A stretch of DNA of 64,000 nt from contig OU015525.1 in the NCBI GenBank assembly GCA_907165065.1, positions 2,918,622 to 2,982,621 of the forward strand, read 5' to 3'. This document shows positions 24,341-37,800 of this stretch, piece by piece. The position numbers and the translations under genes were made by a program. The notes under the pieces are model-generated. The model saw nothing but the letters and a program-made list of their open reading frames with translations, did not search any database and was not told the DNA's origin. Each line of letters starts with the position of its first letter. The first letter of the stretch is position 1. Source of the stretch: Caprimulgus europaeus. Lineage: Eukaryota; Chordata; Aves; Caprimulgiformes; Caprimulgidae.

Positions 24341-26250
24341 AGAACTACCAAGAGCCATAATTGTTATGACCAACTGAAGTCCCACTCAGATCCTGAGCTA
24401 TAGCAGCATTAAAAATCCAGTTGTGGAAACTATGATATGGTCATAAAAAGACTGATAAAATTATTTCTTCTTTACTGGAGCTAATTATGATGACTGAATT
24501 GTTTTTAGGGAACAGTTTGTCTAAATAATATAATTTTGTTCTAAATAATAATAATAATACAAAAATTCTAACTGCTAAAAACTCTTTTCTGGAAAGGCAA
24601 AGTTGCCTACCCAGAAGAGAACAAAAAAACAGGGAATAAACTTCACTGCTGATAAAAACCACTGTAGCTTCAATGAGCTACAGCTGACAGCAGCTGGGAA
24701 CTTGGCAAAGACATCTACAACAAGGGCTTAGAGAAATGTTAATACACAAAGGGGGAAAAGAGGAAGAATCAGCCCATGACAAAGTGAATTGTGCTAATTA
24801 TTTCAGATTATGCTCTTTAAAACATATTTTCGGCCTCTTTCCTCTTAGAAATGCCATTAATCCCAGCTCTACAGCTGAAGTCTAGCAGGATGCTAAATAT
24901 CAGAAATTCCCTTGCTGCCTGAATAGATGAGAGTGTTGTTCATTTCTCGTCCTAACCTATTCCAAATGGTTATTACACATCATTTATCAACCAGTGCATC
25001 CTAGCTCAGAGATGACTACATTTTACTAGCAGCACAAATTATGCTTCTACACATGTAAGGTGGTTTTTTTGGGTGTTTTTTTATGTTTGTTTGGTTTTGG
25101 TTTGTTTTTTTTTAACTGTACAGACTACAAATGTGAATGCTGCTCATCCAAAATTCCCTCAGCTAACACACCCATCTGTCCCATCTTTTACAAATCAGAA
25201 AAAAAAGCCTTTTTATTACCTAGAAAAGCTATTAGTCTGTTGCATTTGATATCCCTGATGTTCCTTGAGTCACAGAGTGTGTATAAACATACACATGAAG
25301 GCACACAGGTGCACGCAGCCTGTGCTTTTGCATGTATGTGGCTCACCTCCTTTTACAGAAAAATAGAAAAAAATACTCTATTTCAAGAACACAATTTATT
25401 TTCTATCGTAAGCAAAAAGCTAGGAGTGAAAACTTAAAGGGATGCAGGTGCTGGAAGCAGGATGGCTTTTGATGTACCAGAATAAATCATATCAGGGTGC
25501 TTTGTAAGCATCAGAAATCTCTTGCCTGGGGTGAGATGCCAGACTTCAGTAGTAAAACGAGACACGAATACAGCTCAGACACACAATACTTTCTCTCTCC
25601 TTTCCTCTTTTTCTCCTGCTGGCTTTTGAGCAACTTTTTGTTCCTTTGCTCCTTTCAAACACACACTTGTTATTGCTTTGAAAGCCCAGGTTATGGGTTT
25701 GTGTTTGTTTTCTACTACAGAATGCATCGTTTAGGGCTGATAAATTAAACATACGGAAGAGGCAGAGGGAGAAAAATTAGTTACAAACATCTGCACCAGT
25801 CTTGTAGTTTATTTGTCTGCAAAAGGCCCTGCTGCCATGGAGACGGGATTTCAGAGCTTGCCTCACTCTGGGTTGCACATGGAAGGCGACAGTGAGAGAA
25901 AGAAAAGGAGAAAACAAGAAAGAGACCCAAACCCAGGAGAAACCACCCTCAGCACACCCTTTGAAACCTCAACCCCTCTTGACTCATCTATTTAGTGTGA
26001 CCCTTGGGTGCACTGGGCAGCACTAAGGACTTAACAGCTCTTTTTCATGCTATTTTTAACCATCTCAGCCCATCTTGATGCTTATGAGCATCCTTCTTGA
26101 TGCTTATGATGGTTATGAGCACCCTCTGCCCAGCTTCTGCAGAGCATCAGTCCCTCTTGTAGCCCAAACCCTCTCTGCTCCACATCCTGGCATGGGGACA
26201 ACACTTCCCCCCTCCTTGAGGGAGCTGCTCCACAGATCCCAGATCCTCAC

Positions 26251-26401
26251 CCCATCCAAGACACAAGAAGCGCTTGCGGATGATGCGGTTCCGTAACCGA
26301 CCCGTCACGGCCATGTAGGACTGCCAAGCCTCGGTCAGCACCCAGCAGAAAGAGGAGAGGAAGAAGAAGTGTAAGAAAGCCGCCACCAGCGTGCATATCA
26401 C
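26251..26401 (-). CDS. ADGRB1: ADGRB1 exon: ECL1, TM3 and ICL2
   Basis: This 151-bp exon has acceptor CTCCAG before GTGATATGC and donor TGGG before GTGAGG. It encodes 50 codons plus one base. It begins [15 protein letters not shown]; its cysteine is the conserved TM3 residue that pairs with the cysteine of the second outer loop. TM3 carries [13 protein letters not shown], a signature of adhesion GPCRs, and the exon ends with the basic second cytoplasmic loop [16 protein letters not shown], which contacts G proteins in this class. An HL-to-RL and an RL-to-RI change against remembered mammalian ADGRB1 are conservative. Confidence 0.97.
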
Positions 26402-28599
26402 CTGGAGAGAGGAGAAAAGGAAGACACATGAGAGGAGCAGCAGGTGGAGAGAACAGCACATAAGAGAACAGAAGGCACAGGGAGATGCTTCCAAACCAGT
26501 CCCTGGAAGGCAAAGTCATGGAGATCAGGACACAAAAAGACATTTTAGGAAGAGGCAGCCTCCCCTACAAGCTTTGACCTACCAAAGTATTTGCTTCAAA
26601 TTTAAGTACTGCATGAAAACAGGTTACTTTTAAGCATGACCTCTGAGATAAGCCTATGGTTAATATTTTTACTGAAGTTTGAGCCCAACTCCCATTCTGA
26701 TGCTTTCTTGGCTTCAACAAGAAATATTTATTTTCCAAATGATCAAAATAATGGCCACAATCCCTTTGGGAAGGACAGAGCAGTTAGTAAGTTGTGTACT
26801 AATCTCAGTTCAAAAGGTTTGCAAAAGCAGTGTGTTGTTTATAGCTGAGCCATAGAAATAGAATCAGAGGAAGGTAATTTAGGTGGTGTCACCGCTAGGG
26901 AAGAATCACTGAGTGAAAGAGTTAAGTCGTGAGAGACAGTGAAAATGTGGCTGCCAAGGGCTGGTAAGGACTGCAAACATGAGGAGTGTGTAGTTGTCCA
27001 AGAGCATATAACTACTAGCAGACAGGGAACAAAAAAAAGAAGAAAAAAAAGAAACTACATTAGAAGGAATTTCATAATGGTGAGCTCTAGTACATGATGG
27101 GGAAATCTCTCAGGGGAAATACAGGGAGCTTAAGCCATTTAAAATTAAACTGGGGAAAGTACTAGCAAATGCATTATGAAGAACAATCCTGTAGTGCCAG
27201 GGAGATGGACTGGAAAGCTGACAAGCTCGTCTTTGTTTTTTAACTCAGCAAGGCCAAATCTTTCACTGGTGCAAATTGGTGCCGCTCTGTTTAACTCTGC
27301 TAGAGCTGTGCTTAATTTCCACCATCTGTGACTTGGAAACTGTGAATCAATGTACTCAAGAAGAAAATGATGGAAAGAAACTCCAGTGGCTCCCAAGGAG
27401 AAGGGAGAGCAAATAGACTTTAAAAGTGACTCAGGATGAAAAAAAAATGGCTTAAGGTATTTAGGGGGAGGGGGAGGTTTATAATGAAGAATTTCTCTGC
27501 TTTGAGTTATACCAGAAAACATGGACTTTGGGTTTACAGTCAATGAACCTTCCTCTTTTTTCATCCACCAGCATCATAACACAGAACTCTCATGCACAGA
27601 GTGTCTTTAATCATTATTTTATCAGACTGCTCTTGATTCACACACTGGCACAGACTGATGTTATCAGAGGTTGTGAATAAAAGCCAGGCTGTGTGTTCTT
27701 TGAGACAGGAGCTGTCTTTTTGTTCTGTATTTGTATTTGACATCAAAACCCTTGGTATGCTGCCTATAAATGGATTCTAGATGACAGTTTGGTATAAATA
27801 ACACAGTTCAATATGATAATTTCAAGTAATTTTTACATTTTAAAAGAATCCTAAAAAGGTGGTTGCTATTCATCAGCTTACAGACCTACATAAAACAGTT
27901 ACAAATACAGGGTGCTTTCTGGAATGTATTTTAACAGACTGTTATTTTAGAACCTTTATATTTTTTTTTGCTAACATAAAATATAACACTGTTCATTTTA
28001 CCATTTTGATTTTGTTTTGCACCAACACAGTTTTTCCCAGTTTTGCCAGGAGTTTGTAAGAGGGAGAGAAAAACTTTGCTTTCCAATTTTACACCAAAGG
28101 GACACATTTTTCTGAGTATTTTTTTCTCAATCAGGTAGTTTTGATAGAAAGGGAAGGAGAAGGGAGGAGGTGAGCACAACAGAAATATGCACATCTCAGC
28201 TGGGCCACTATAAACCCATTGCCTCAACTGAAACCAGGCTGTAAACTTGGCCAGCTGATGAGCAGGCACATATTTGTTTTTGCTACCTCTGCTGCAGGTT
28301 ATTCCTTCTTTCTAAGGTAAAAAAAAATCTCCATGAAGTCCTAAGCACAGGGATATGATGTCCCAAGCTGCTGTAGAAAGATTTAGCAGAGCTGGTCAGT
28401 CTGTCAAGGCCATTAGCCCTTGTTTTCCTTTAAAAGAAGAAATCTGTTTCCTTGCAGCATGTAGCCATGCCTTTGAGATATGGCCAGTTCATGCAGCATT
28501 CATTTCTTTTGTATCACGTTCTTGCTGACTGTAATTTTTTAGCCTTTTCCCAGGTCTTTCATCTTCAAAAAGCTTAGCAAATCCAGGCATGGAGTTTTG

Positions 28600-28960
28600 C
28601 CTTTGAGGTTACACGGATGGAAATCAAGGGAGAATTTGGCATTTCCAGGGAAACTAATACCCTAGAAATTCTCCCCGAGTAACTGCAATTATAAATCAAT
28701 CACCACCATTTTAAGACGCTCCATTATCAATAATTGAATGTGAATAAATTCCTAATTTACACTTCTTGGTTTCTTCTCTATATAGTTTTCTTTCTCTGTT
28801 CCCTGCCAGAGACTGTTTACTAGATGGCTGAGCGGAAATCCAAGAATAACCTTTCTATTTATGGTGTTTCATGCATATGTATATGCAAAGAGCTAATCTG
28901 CCTCATGCAATCGCAGCCGGGAGCTTTGAATCCCTGCTAACAGCTCTGACAGTGAACACT
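28600..28960. promoter_or_regulatory. Candidate conserved non-coding element
   Basis: This stretch is free of recognisable repeats and dense in developmental factor words: CAATTATAAATCAATCA, TATCAATAATTG, and an octamer-like block ATGCATATGTATATGCAAAG. It resembles brain enhancers in style only; conservation cannot be judged from a single sequence. Confidence 0.25.
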
Positions 28961-29084
28961 TAGAGTAATGTGAGAAAAAGCATGAGGGAGAACCTGGGCT
29001 CACAACTGTGCTCTTGAACTGGGGAGGAGAGGGTGAAGACATCCAACTCTTGTCCTGGGGTGAAGACTAACCAAAGAGGAGGTC

Positions 29085-29310
29085 ATTGAATCATCAAATG
29101 GTATAGGTTGGATGGGACCTTAAAGATCATCTAGTTCCAACACCCCTGCCATCAGCAGGGACACCTTCCACTAGACCAGGTTGCTCAAAGCCTCATCCAA
29201 CCTGTCCTCAAACACTTCCAGGGAAGGGGCATCCACAACTTCCATAGTTTGCCATGTTGAGCATCCCTTAGTGTTTTTTTTCTATGGAAAGAAGCTCCTA
29301 GCACACACTT
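29085..29310 (-). mobile_element. CR1 LINE 3' fragment
   Basis: Reads GGGACCTTAAAGATCATCTA, CCCTGCCATCAGCAGGGACA, CACTAGACCAGGTTGCTCAA and CATCCAACCTGTCCTCAAAC. The outer tail octamer has decayed to TTGAATCATC. Confidence 0.93.
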
Positions 29311-30543
29311 GGGGTTGCAGACAATACACTCAGGGAAAGCGAGAGCTTAGCTCACCCTTTCTCCACCTCTTGCCCCAAAAACCCCATGTTTGCCATGAAA
29401 GAAAGCTCTGCTTTGTACAATTAATTTCTGAAGGGCACTTGTTTAATAGGAGCAGAGCCGTCTGGCTGCATCTCTCCACACTTCTCTACACACATCTGAC
29501 TGAAGCAGCTGTAAAGCTTTCCCTAAAACATAACCTAGCCCTTACCCCAAGTGCCCTCCATAGAAATGAGTTTCTGTGATTCATTAAACCCTGGGGCTTC
29601 TCTGCAGAAATGCTTCAAAAAGTGACAGCACACTCTGACTGCCAAAGTAGACACTCAAAAAAACTGTCCAACACTGATTACTATCAATTAAAAACTAAAT
29701 TTTGACTTCTAATTACAACTTTGGCAGCAGGAGGAGTAGAGGACACATCTTGCCTCACTTTTCTGCTTAGTAGAGTTAGGATGGTTGGAGGATGTAGGGA
29801 GATGGGAAAATGTACAAAAGGAAAATACTAATGATGAGCAGTGATTTGTTATGTCAGACACCACCAGGGAAATTGAAAGTACTTTAGCAGGTGAAAAGTC
29901 ATACAGGCAACACACACCTCTGCAGCTGGGTCTATAAAGTGGGAAGGTAGGGATGTGCAACCAGTGCATGTGGCTTGAAAATCCACATTATGTCTTGCCT
30001 TTACTGCTTGAGTCACACTGGGATCTGCAGTGAGTCCCTCCCAGTGCATAGTTTGTTTGGCAATGCTTCCTACCCTCCAAAAAAAGGTGGGTTTTTTTTG
30101 TGGCTGTATGCATTAACATCTGCCAAGTGCTTTAAGCTTAGAGTATAAAAGCTGCTGGAGAAATAAATGTAAAGCTGACATGTTGGATTTTTTTTTTTTT
30201 CTTAAAGCCTTTTCTCAATCTGTTTGTCTTTGTAATTTTTGGAAAATAAAATGGTTAAAGCTTTGCAAATAACCATATTTTTTTTTCTGCTGTGCCATGT
30301 GCCAGCTACTCTAGGCAGATATTCAAAAATATCACATTGGTTTTAATCAAAGCCCCGAGGATGCTGACAAATTATCAAAGAGAGAGTGAGAGAGAAAATT
30401 GAAATCTGCCATTTAGTCATGTCTTTGACATGTTGCTAATTAACAGATGGAGGAAAAATGAGGAAGTGCTGCCTGAATGGATCATTTCAGTGCTAAATCA
30501 GAAGAAAAGCAAACAAACAAACAAAGCCCAACTGATCTCCTAC

Positions 30544-30646
30544 CTTATTCCGGGTCTGTGTCTGTCCAATCAGGATGAGAGCATTGGAGGAGATAATGGA
30601 TAGGCAGAAGTTGATAAGAATGACCGAGCGCTCGGAACGAATATAC
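30544..30646 (-). CDS. ADGRB1: ADGRB1 exon: ICL1 and TM2
   Basis: This 103-bp exon has acceptor CTGCAG before GTATATTCG and donor AATAAG before GTAGGA. The first base completes the arginine split from the TM1 exon; 34 codons follow, ending in phase 0. The protein starts YIRSERS, the basic first cytoplasmic loop, continues as TM2 ([20 protein letters not shown]) and ends QTQTRNK at the start of the first outer loop. [14 protein letters not shown] favours ADGRB1 over ADGRB2 (which has FIKSERS and a different loop) and ADGRB3 (NILILVG). Confidence 0.97.
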
Positions 30647-32586
30647 CTGCAGCAAGAAAAGAGGGGAAGGGAGATCCACCCTGTTACAACTTGCATTAAG
30701 TTACCTCTGAAAAGCATCAACCAGGTGCAGGTTGCACTGGGGCAGGCTCTACAGAAGACCATAGTTAAGAGATTGCCCATTTCCTGCAGATCTTGTACGT
30801 TAAACAGACAAGAACACGGGGAAAAGGGAGGGGGAGAGCTTGGGTGTAGTGCTCAGCACACAGAGACCTCTCCATCCTCCCCATCAACGCTGAAGTTATG
30901 AGCATGAGTCAACAAAGGGCCAGTCTGATCCCTAGTCTGAGCCATTCCTAAAACAATACTGAGTGATGCAAGTCTTCTTCAGCTCTGCTTACTTGAAAGG
31001 GGACTTGAAAAGGAGCTTAAAAGAAAACATACAGGCAACACATGGAAAGATTCCCAAAGAAGAAGAGCCACAGGCATGCTGGCAATGAAAGCAGCTTACG
31101 AATGCATGCACCTTCACAACAAAGTGTGTGTGATTCAGCATTTCCCTTTGTTTAACCTAACAACCCATCCTGAAGCAAAAAATATTTGTGGCTTTTTCTT
31201 TTTTTTTCCTTTTTTTTTTCCCCTCCCCCTCAGATGGAGAGGTTTTAACACTTCTTAAAACTAGGTCAAATATGTAATGGCAGCTGTGAGTCTGGGACAT
31301 TTGGGAGCTAAGTTAGGAAGCTGTTGCCTTCAGCACCTTGCAGGAGCAAGCTATTCGTCATTTGTGATTTGCAGTGCACAGCACAGCACCAACTTGCTGC
31401 TGAGGTATGTGCATGACAATTAATTCAAACCACCAGCTCCAGAGGAAAATTTCTTTGAAGGCACTTTTATGTACTTAATAAAATTAAAAGGGGATTGCAA
31501 AAGCATTAAGTCTTCAAGGACTGACTCAGGACCTGACCATACCAACACTCATCCACGTGAATAATTTCAGTGATTTGGTAAGCACCTTGTCTGAATATCA
31601 GATGAGTACAGAGTAGATACTGATGCTTCCAGAAATTAGAAACAGATCTATTAATCAAGCAGCTCATCCCTGGAGGCTAATGCAGGATTATTTCCTATAT
31701 TCCAGCACATCAACTATTTCTATTGGGAATTTCATTTTATTAACTAATTTTAGCAAGAGTGAGTTGGTCATGCTTTGGCTGCAGAGTTTTGAGTTCCTGA
31801 CTAGGTGGGCAGGATGAGTTTACTGCATGTGTGTAAATCTGTGCACGTGGGTAAATCTGTGCTTTAGACCTCCTGAAGGCTGAAAAAACTTTCATTTTAA
31901 CTTCCCTCTGAGTTTTACCTTCAGACAAACATGAATGATGAAGGTATGCTTTCCTGGATATAAAAAAGTCATTGACACAAAGTAGCCTGGACTTATACTG
32001 AGTCTGTTGGAAATCTGGTTTATAGATAATTCTCTCTGAAACTTCCTCAGCCCCATAACAGACTACAAAATTTAGGCTTCTAGCTCAGCTAGAAACTGGG
32101 TGGACTGCCTGCAAAATGAATATTTGTTTCCTTTCATGGCCAATCTGACCTCAAATTTCCCCATTTCATTTCAATACAAAGCTGTGGATCATCTGGATAA
32201 ATATTCCATTTGTGGCTGGAGGGTACCAAGCCATCAATCCATCTAAGACTTTATGAAGCAAAACAACAAGTTTCTAGTCAACAACTTCTAGGGGATAGAA
32301 AGGGAGGTTTGGACTCTGTCCTGGCAGGAATAGGATGTGATAAGTCTGTGTAGCAACACTATGATCCAACTGGCATTAGGGTGCACTTCCTACAAAGGTA
32401 AGAAATGAGTTGACCATAAGTATAGTCTGTATGTGAATGTAAGGGAAAATAATCCAGCTGTCTTCAGACTTTTGCTCACCTTAGACAAGCCTTTCCTTTC
32501 TCCATGCTTCCCTTCATGAACTGAGAGTCTACCCTGTTCCCTAGATCCCTAAACCTCCAAAGAATGAGATGTGGGTCAGCAACATA

Positions 32587-34460
32587 CAGAATCATAGAAT
32601 CAGAATAATTTATGTTGGTGAAAATCTTCCCAGTCCAATGCTCTGCCCAAAAAAAGGGATAATTTAAAAGTCAGATCAGATTTCTCAGGGTCATGTCCAA
32701 TCAAGTTTTGAAAATCACCAAGAACAGAAATGCCATCATCTCTCTTAGATGACTTGTTATAGTGCTTAACTGCTCTCACCATGAAGGATTATATTTCTTT
32801 AGATGCAGCTAGTTTTCTTTTTTCCTGCTGCAGCTGGTACCTCTAGAACTTTCCCTGTATACCTCTGCAAGTTGTTCAACCATGTTCTCCAGCTCCCTAA
32901 GCATCCACTGGACTTGCTCCAATAGGCTGACATCTCTTGTATCAGGGGAGTCTAATACTTGGCATGCTTTTCCAGATGTGGCCTCAACAATGTCAAGCAG
33001 AGAGGAATAATCAAGTCCCCTGACCTGTTGGCTATATGCTGGCCTACATAGCCCAGTATAATGTTGACCTTCATTGCTGTACAGGTGGACTGCTGATTCA
33101 TGTCCAAATTGTTGCCTGTAGGGCCTTTCCTGTAGAGGCATTACCAGTCAATTCCCATCCCATTCTACTCCACATGGTTATTCTGACCCAGGTTGCAGGT
33201 TTCTGCATTTCTCTTTGTTGTACCATTTCTCCAGCCCGTATCTCCAACTTGATGAGGTCCTTCTGGATGGTAGTGCTGCTCTCCAGAATATCAGTCACTC
33301 CACCCAATTTGGTGTCATCCACAAACCTGCTAAAGGTGCATTCTGTCCCATCATCCAGGTTGTTAAAGAAGACATTAAACAATATTGGCCCTAGTATTAG
33401 CCCCTGACAGATGCAATTAGTAACCAGCTGCTGGCTAGGCTCCAAATCTTTGACCATTACTCTTCAAGTATGCATGAACTCCAGTCAGCTATTAACCCAC
33501 CTTAGAAGCCAACAATCCAGTCCACAGTTCCTTGCTCTGGATACAAAGATGCTATGGGAAACTGTGCTAAAGGCACATTAACACTATCCTAGCAAAACCA
33601 GGACACTTGGTAATGGAAAAATTTGCAACATGCACTTCTCTCCACTGTCCACATAACCAGTCATCCCATCTCAAAAGGCAAATAGGTCAGTCAAGCACAA
33701 TCTGTCCTCAATAAATCTATGCTGTCTATTCCCAATAGCTTTCTTTTTCATCATTTTGCCTGGAAATAACCTTTATGACTACTTGCTTCTTCATCTTCCC
33801 ACTGGATGTGAGTAGGCTGACCAGCCAGTAGTTCTCTGGATCCTCCTCCTTGTCCTTCTTAAACATGGGTGTAACATTTGCCTTCTTCCAGACATCAGGA
33901 AGTTCCCCAGATGATAGAAAGTGACTCCACTGTAACATTATCCAGGTCCCTCCACAGCTTTGATGCATTCAATTCAGTCTAATGGACATGCAAATATCCA
34001 GCTTACTTAAATGTTCCTCAGCTCTCTCTTCCCTGGTGGTGGGCAGTATTTTCTTTGCCAGACTCCATCATTAGGAACAGGAACTGGGATGCCTGACAGC
34101 AAAATTGCCAGTAGAACAAGAAAATGAAGGCACTGAGTACCTTCACCTTTTCTATTTCATTCTCCATTAGGCTACTTGCCCCATTCAGCACTGGGACAAC
34201 ATTTTCCTGGGTAATCCTGTAGCTACAGAAACCCTTGTTGATGCCTTTCACAACCCTTAGGAGTTTCAAATCCAGCTGAAGTCTGACCTTCCTAATTTAA
34301 TCCTACATTTCTTGGCAATGCTTCGATAGTTCTTCCTGGTAGCCTGACCTGGTTACCAAACATTTGCTCATTATGTTTCAGCTCAACCAGAAGTTCACTG
34401 TTACACCAAGGTGGCCTTCTGCCTTGCTTGCTTTTGTCCCTTCCATTTATTCTTCTCCAG
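32587..34460 (-). mobile_element. CR1 LINE, 1.9 kb, decayed reverse transcriptase
   Basis: Starts with a tail ACAGAATCATAGAATC. On the minus strand, fragments of ORF2 appear in order over 1.8 kb. One open piece (33457-33098) carries GLILGPILFNVFFNNLDDGT, then ECTFSRFVDDTKLGGVTD: the reverse transcriptase region with the FVDD form of the YADD/FADD active-site box. Farther upstream, the DNA matches the block for the palm region and a CACCAAGGTGGCC-type block near 34410. The frame is broken many times, so the copy is dead. It is older than the other CR1 pieces. Confidence 0.85.
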
Positions 34461-34598
34461 CACAGGAGGCTCCAGAGAAAGAAATCAACACTACTATCTA
34501 GAACATCTGGCCAAAAAAGTCAGGAACTCATAGCAGACAGGGGAAAAAAAACATAGTCTTGATGGGCTTGGCCAAATAAGAGATCTCTAGAAAAAGTA

Positions 34599-34890
34599 GA
34601 ATCATAGAATTGGTTAGGTTGGAAAAGACCTTTAAGATCATCAAGCCCAACCATGAACCCAACACTGCCAACCCCATCACTAAACTATGTCCCTATGCAG
34701 CATGTCTACATGTCTTTTAAATACCTCCCAGGATGTTGACTCAACCACTTCCCTGGGCAGCCTCTTCCAATGCTTGACAATCCTTTCTGTGAACAATTTG
34801 TTCCTGGCATCCAATCTAAACCTACCCTGGAGCAACCTGAGGCTGTTTCCTTTTCTATTGCTCGTTACCTAGAAGAGACCCACACTCACA
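34599..34890 (-). mobile_element. CR1 LINE 3' fragment
   Basis: Starts AGAATCATAGAATTGGTTAG, then AAAAGACCTTTAAGATCATC and CAACCATGAACCCAACACTG. It follows the larger CR1 after about 140 bp in the same direction, so it may be a separate insertion. Confidence 0.93.
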
Positions 34891-37800
34891 TCATTTCACT
34901 ACCCCTTGGCTGATACATGGACACTGCCTACTTATCCAAATGAGCTTTACTCAGTCACCAAAGCAGGGGAAAAACTCTCACTGCAAATTTAGAGAACTTC
35001 TGCTCTGCCCTGGGTCCTGCAGGATGTGGGGAAGCCTTATGCAAACCAAGACAGATGGAGAAGGTGGGAAAACCCCACAGTCTGTCTCTCCATCCCCATT
35101 ATGCTCACTTCCTCTCCACAAATGCTGACTCACTCTTGCTTTCTCACTGCTTTTACACACATCCTTCTCCTCACAGTCACTTACTCATTCCTGTCACCCC
35201 CTACAAGAGCCACCAAGTGCCTCAGCATCTCTGGCAAAGACAGAGCTCCTGGGTTTAAAGTAAGAGTTAAAAGCCCCTTGAGAGCTCATTGACAACCACT
35301 AAATCAATCCTGAGGCTTCGATAGGCAGGGCATGAGAAAAGCTCACACTGATATCTTTCAGCGATACAGCATTCACCCAGCTGCTGCCAATGAAAAAGAT
35401 CTGCCGTGCCCCACATGCTGATGGGCTGGTGGAAGAGCTATTTGATAGCAAGCATTGATCTCCGAGCTATGGAAAGGTCACTGACTCCAGAGGCTGTGGA
35501 ATCACAATGAGTTCAGGGATGGAAAACATATTGGGGCACTCCTGAAACACTACCGTGTCAAGTTGCTGCTTAAAAGGAGTGAAACAAACCAAAGCTGAGA
35601 GAAACACAGTACTAAGTCATTTCACCTGTTCTGACCCTTGAATAGTTCCTTTTTCTCCAGAATTTTTCATTTTCATGTCCGTTTTCAAGACAGAAGATCT
35701 TTTTCTTTCAATTTTCCCTCTTTTTCCACATGGGTGGTGGAGCACATGGCCCACACAAAGATCATGTCTCCAGCTGTGACCCAGGACAGCCACTGCCAAG
35801 ATGTAACAAGGTCATTCCACTTCTGTGGCCCACTGTGTCACTGACCTCTCTGTCGAGGCTGCTAATAAGGCCAGAGATACACCATCTGCAGCAGAGTTTT
35901 TGCAGCCATCTGTCTACTGGGAATTGGAGTGAGTCCACCAACAGGCCACCAACAGCCGTCAAACAGAAACAATGTCCAGTTTTCAATGAGATGGTGCCAA
36001 GTTGGCTGTGTCTGAAGTGATCACTTGCATCAAAAAGCTCATGTCATTCATGCCAATGGCTGAGTAGGTGCCACTAAGCAGCCACCATTATTTGGGGGTT
36101 TTGAATGGGAAGTGGAGGGTAAACTCATTTCCTCTCTGATACGCAGCCCAAAGCTGGGATCATCTCCCTTTTACTCTGCCCCCTTTTCTTTTTCCACGTT
36201 CCTTTCTCTCTTTTTCTCCTGCCTTTTCTTTCTGCTTCCCATAAACATAAACAAACCCAAGCTGGGCAAAATTCTGGGAAAGTTTCCAGATTGTCAGCCT
36301 CAGTGAACCTATTCATCAGAAGTGTTTCATACTCAAGCTGAGCCTATGTATGCACGCTCCAGATGCCTTTGTCCAGAGATCTGAATGGGAAAATTCCTGG
36401 CCAAAGCTTCCTGAAACAGCTGCGTTCTGGTGAGTGCTCTCCACAGAAGACCAGGCAGCTAGGGCACGAGGATTTTCTCCTCTGCATGGTGAAAAAGAAC
36501 CACTTTGATATGGCTTCCATATTTTAGCAACAACAGCTGGAATAATACTGCTGATCCCACTTGTGAGCATTCCTCCAGCTGTTGTCTATCTGACTATATA
36601 ACATCTAGGGAAAAGCAAAGTGAGAGCCAGGAGATAATGTTGACTTGAATATGATGTTCCTGAGACCATTTATAGGACAGCACATTCATGTCCAGTAGCT
36701 ATGCCTAAAATAAAAAGGACACACAGAGTGCTCAGGGCTCAGCCACGGGAATGCTGTGACGTTTAGAAAACATGAAAACATGATCTACAGAGAAGAAATG
36801 AAACAAACTCAGCGGACCAAAGAGAAATTCTAGAGATCACTTGATCATGCTTTACAAATATTTACACAAAGAGACTTAGGATAGAGAGCCCTTTAATCAA
36901 GATATAGCTGGTCTCAGGATCACTTGGAAATGTATGACCATCCTTGGCTAGCTCAGAAGTGCCCATTCAAGCCTCCTATAAACATGGCCCCCATTCATGC
37001 TGATCGTTTTGGGCATAGGCATAACGCAAAGGCTGGAATGAGAAATTAAAAAGAGTGTATTTTAAATGGGGCAGGCAATTAGCTTTACTGTCCTTAATAA
37101 CAGTAAATATTGAGGGGAACAGTCCTGGAAGAAAATACATCATGTTATTCCAAATGACTCTGGCAGGCTCCAAACTGATTCAACCTCACATCTGAACTTG
37201 AGTTTCAGATCCTGAACTTAGTTCTGATAGGAAAGAGAGGGTGAGGCTCGAACACTTGCTCTTTACTCCTCTATCCTAACTTTCCACTTGATCCTGACAC
37301 CAGTGACACCAGTAAGTCACCTACCAGCGCTGCCCAGTGCTGCCCAGCCTGAGGAAAAGCAGGAGAGGACAAGGACTTGAGCAGATCCAATGATACCCCA
37401 GGCACGGAAAAACCTGAGTTCTAGATAAATGTTATTATGATCAGTCTTCAGCTCAGAGCACTTGCCATAATTAACTAGCCACTATGCACTGTCACAGTAT
37501 CAACAAAAAAAGATGCATTTTTGCTCATTTTTTACTCTTTTGTTTCTTTCCTCTATCAAAATGTAGAAAAAGTTCTTTCAATCACAACTCTCAACTCAAT
37601 TTACCCTTTCCTCCCTACTAAGAAGAATTGTTTGACAGAAGAAGAGCCTCAGACTGATCCCTTCTCCCAAAAGGGTCACCAATACTTTCCAAACAGTATG
37701 TCCTCTGAGGCTGCTCCATTTCAATTGCATGGTTATTCACTTGGTTCTGATGTTCTTTCTTTTGTTTAGGTTAGAGTCATGAAGCTCTCAGTATGTTTGC

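Larger units (their letters stand above)
21279..26250 (-). other. Intron, 5.0 kb, between TM3 and TM4 exons
   Basis: Holds the long pentanucleotide tract at 22881-23270 and a CR1 piece at 24068-24340. A stretch around 24780-24920 is rich in homeodomain-like TAATTA/TAATCC words, but this is only suggestive. Confidence 0.8.
26402..30543 (-). other. Intron, 4.1 kb, between TM2 and TM3 exons
   Basis: Holds a CR1 fragment (29085-29310) and a candidate conserved stretch (28600-28960). The rest shows only short A/T runs. Confidence 0.8.
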
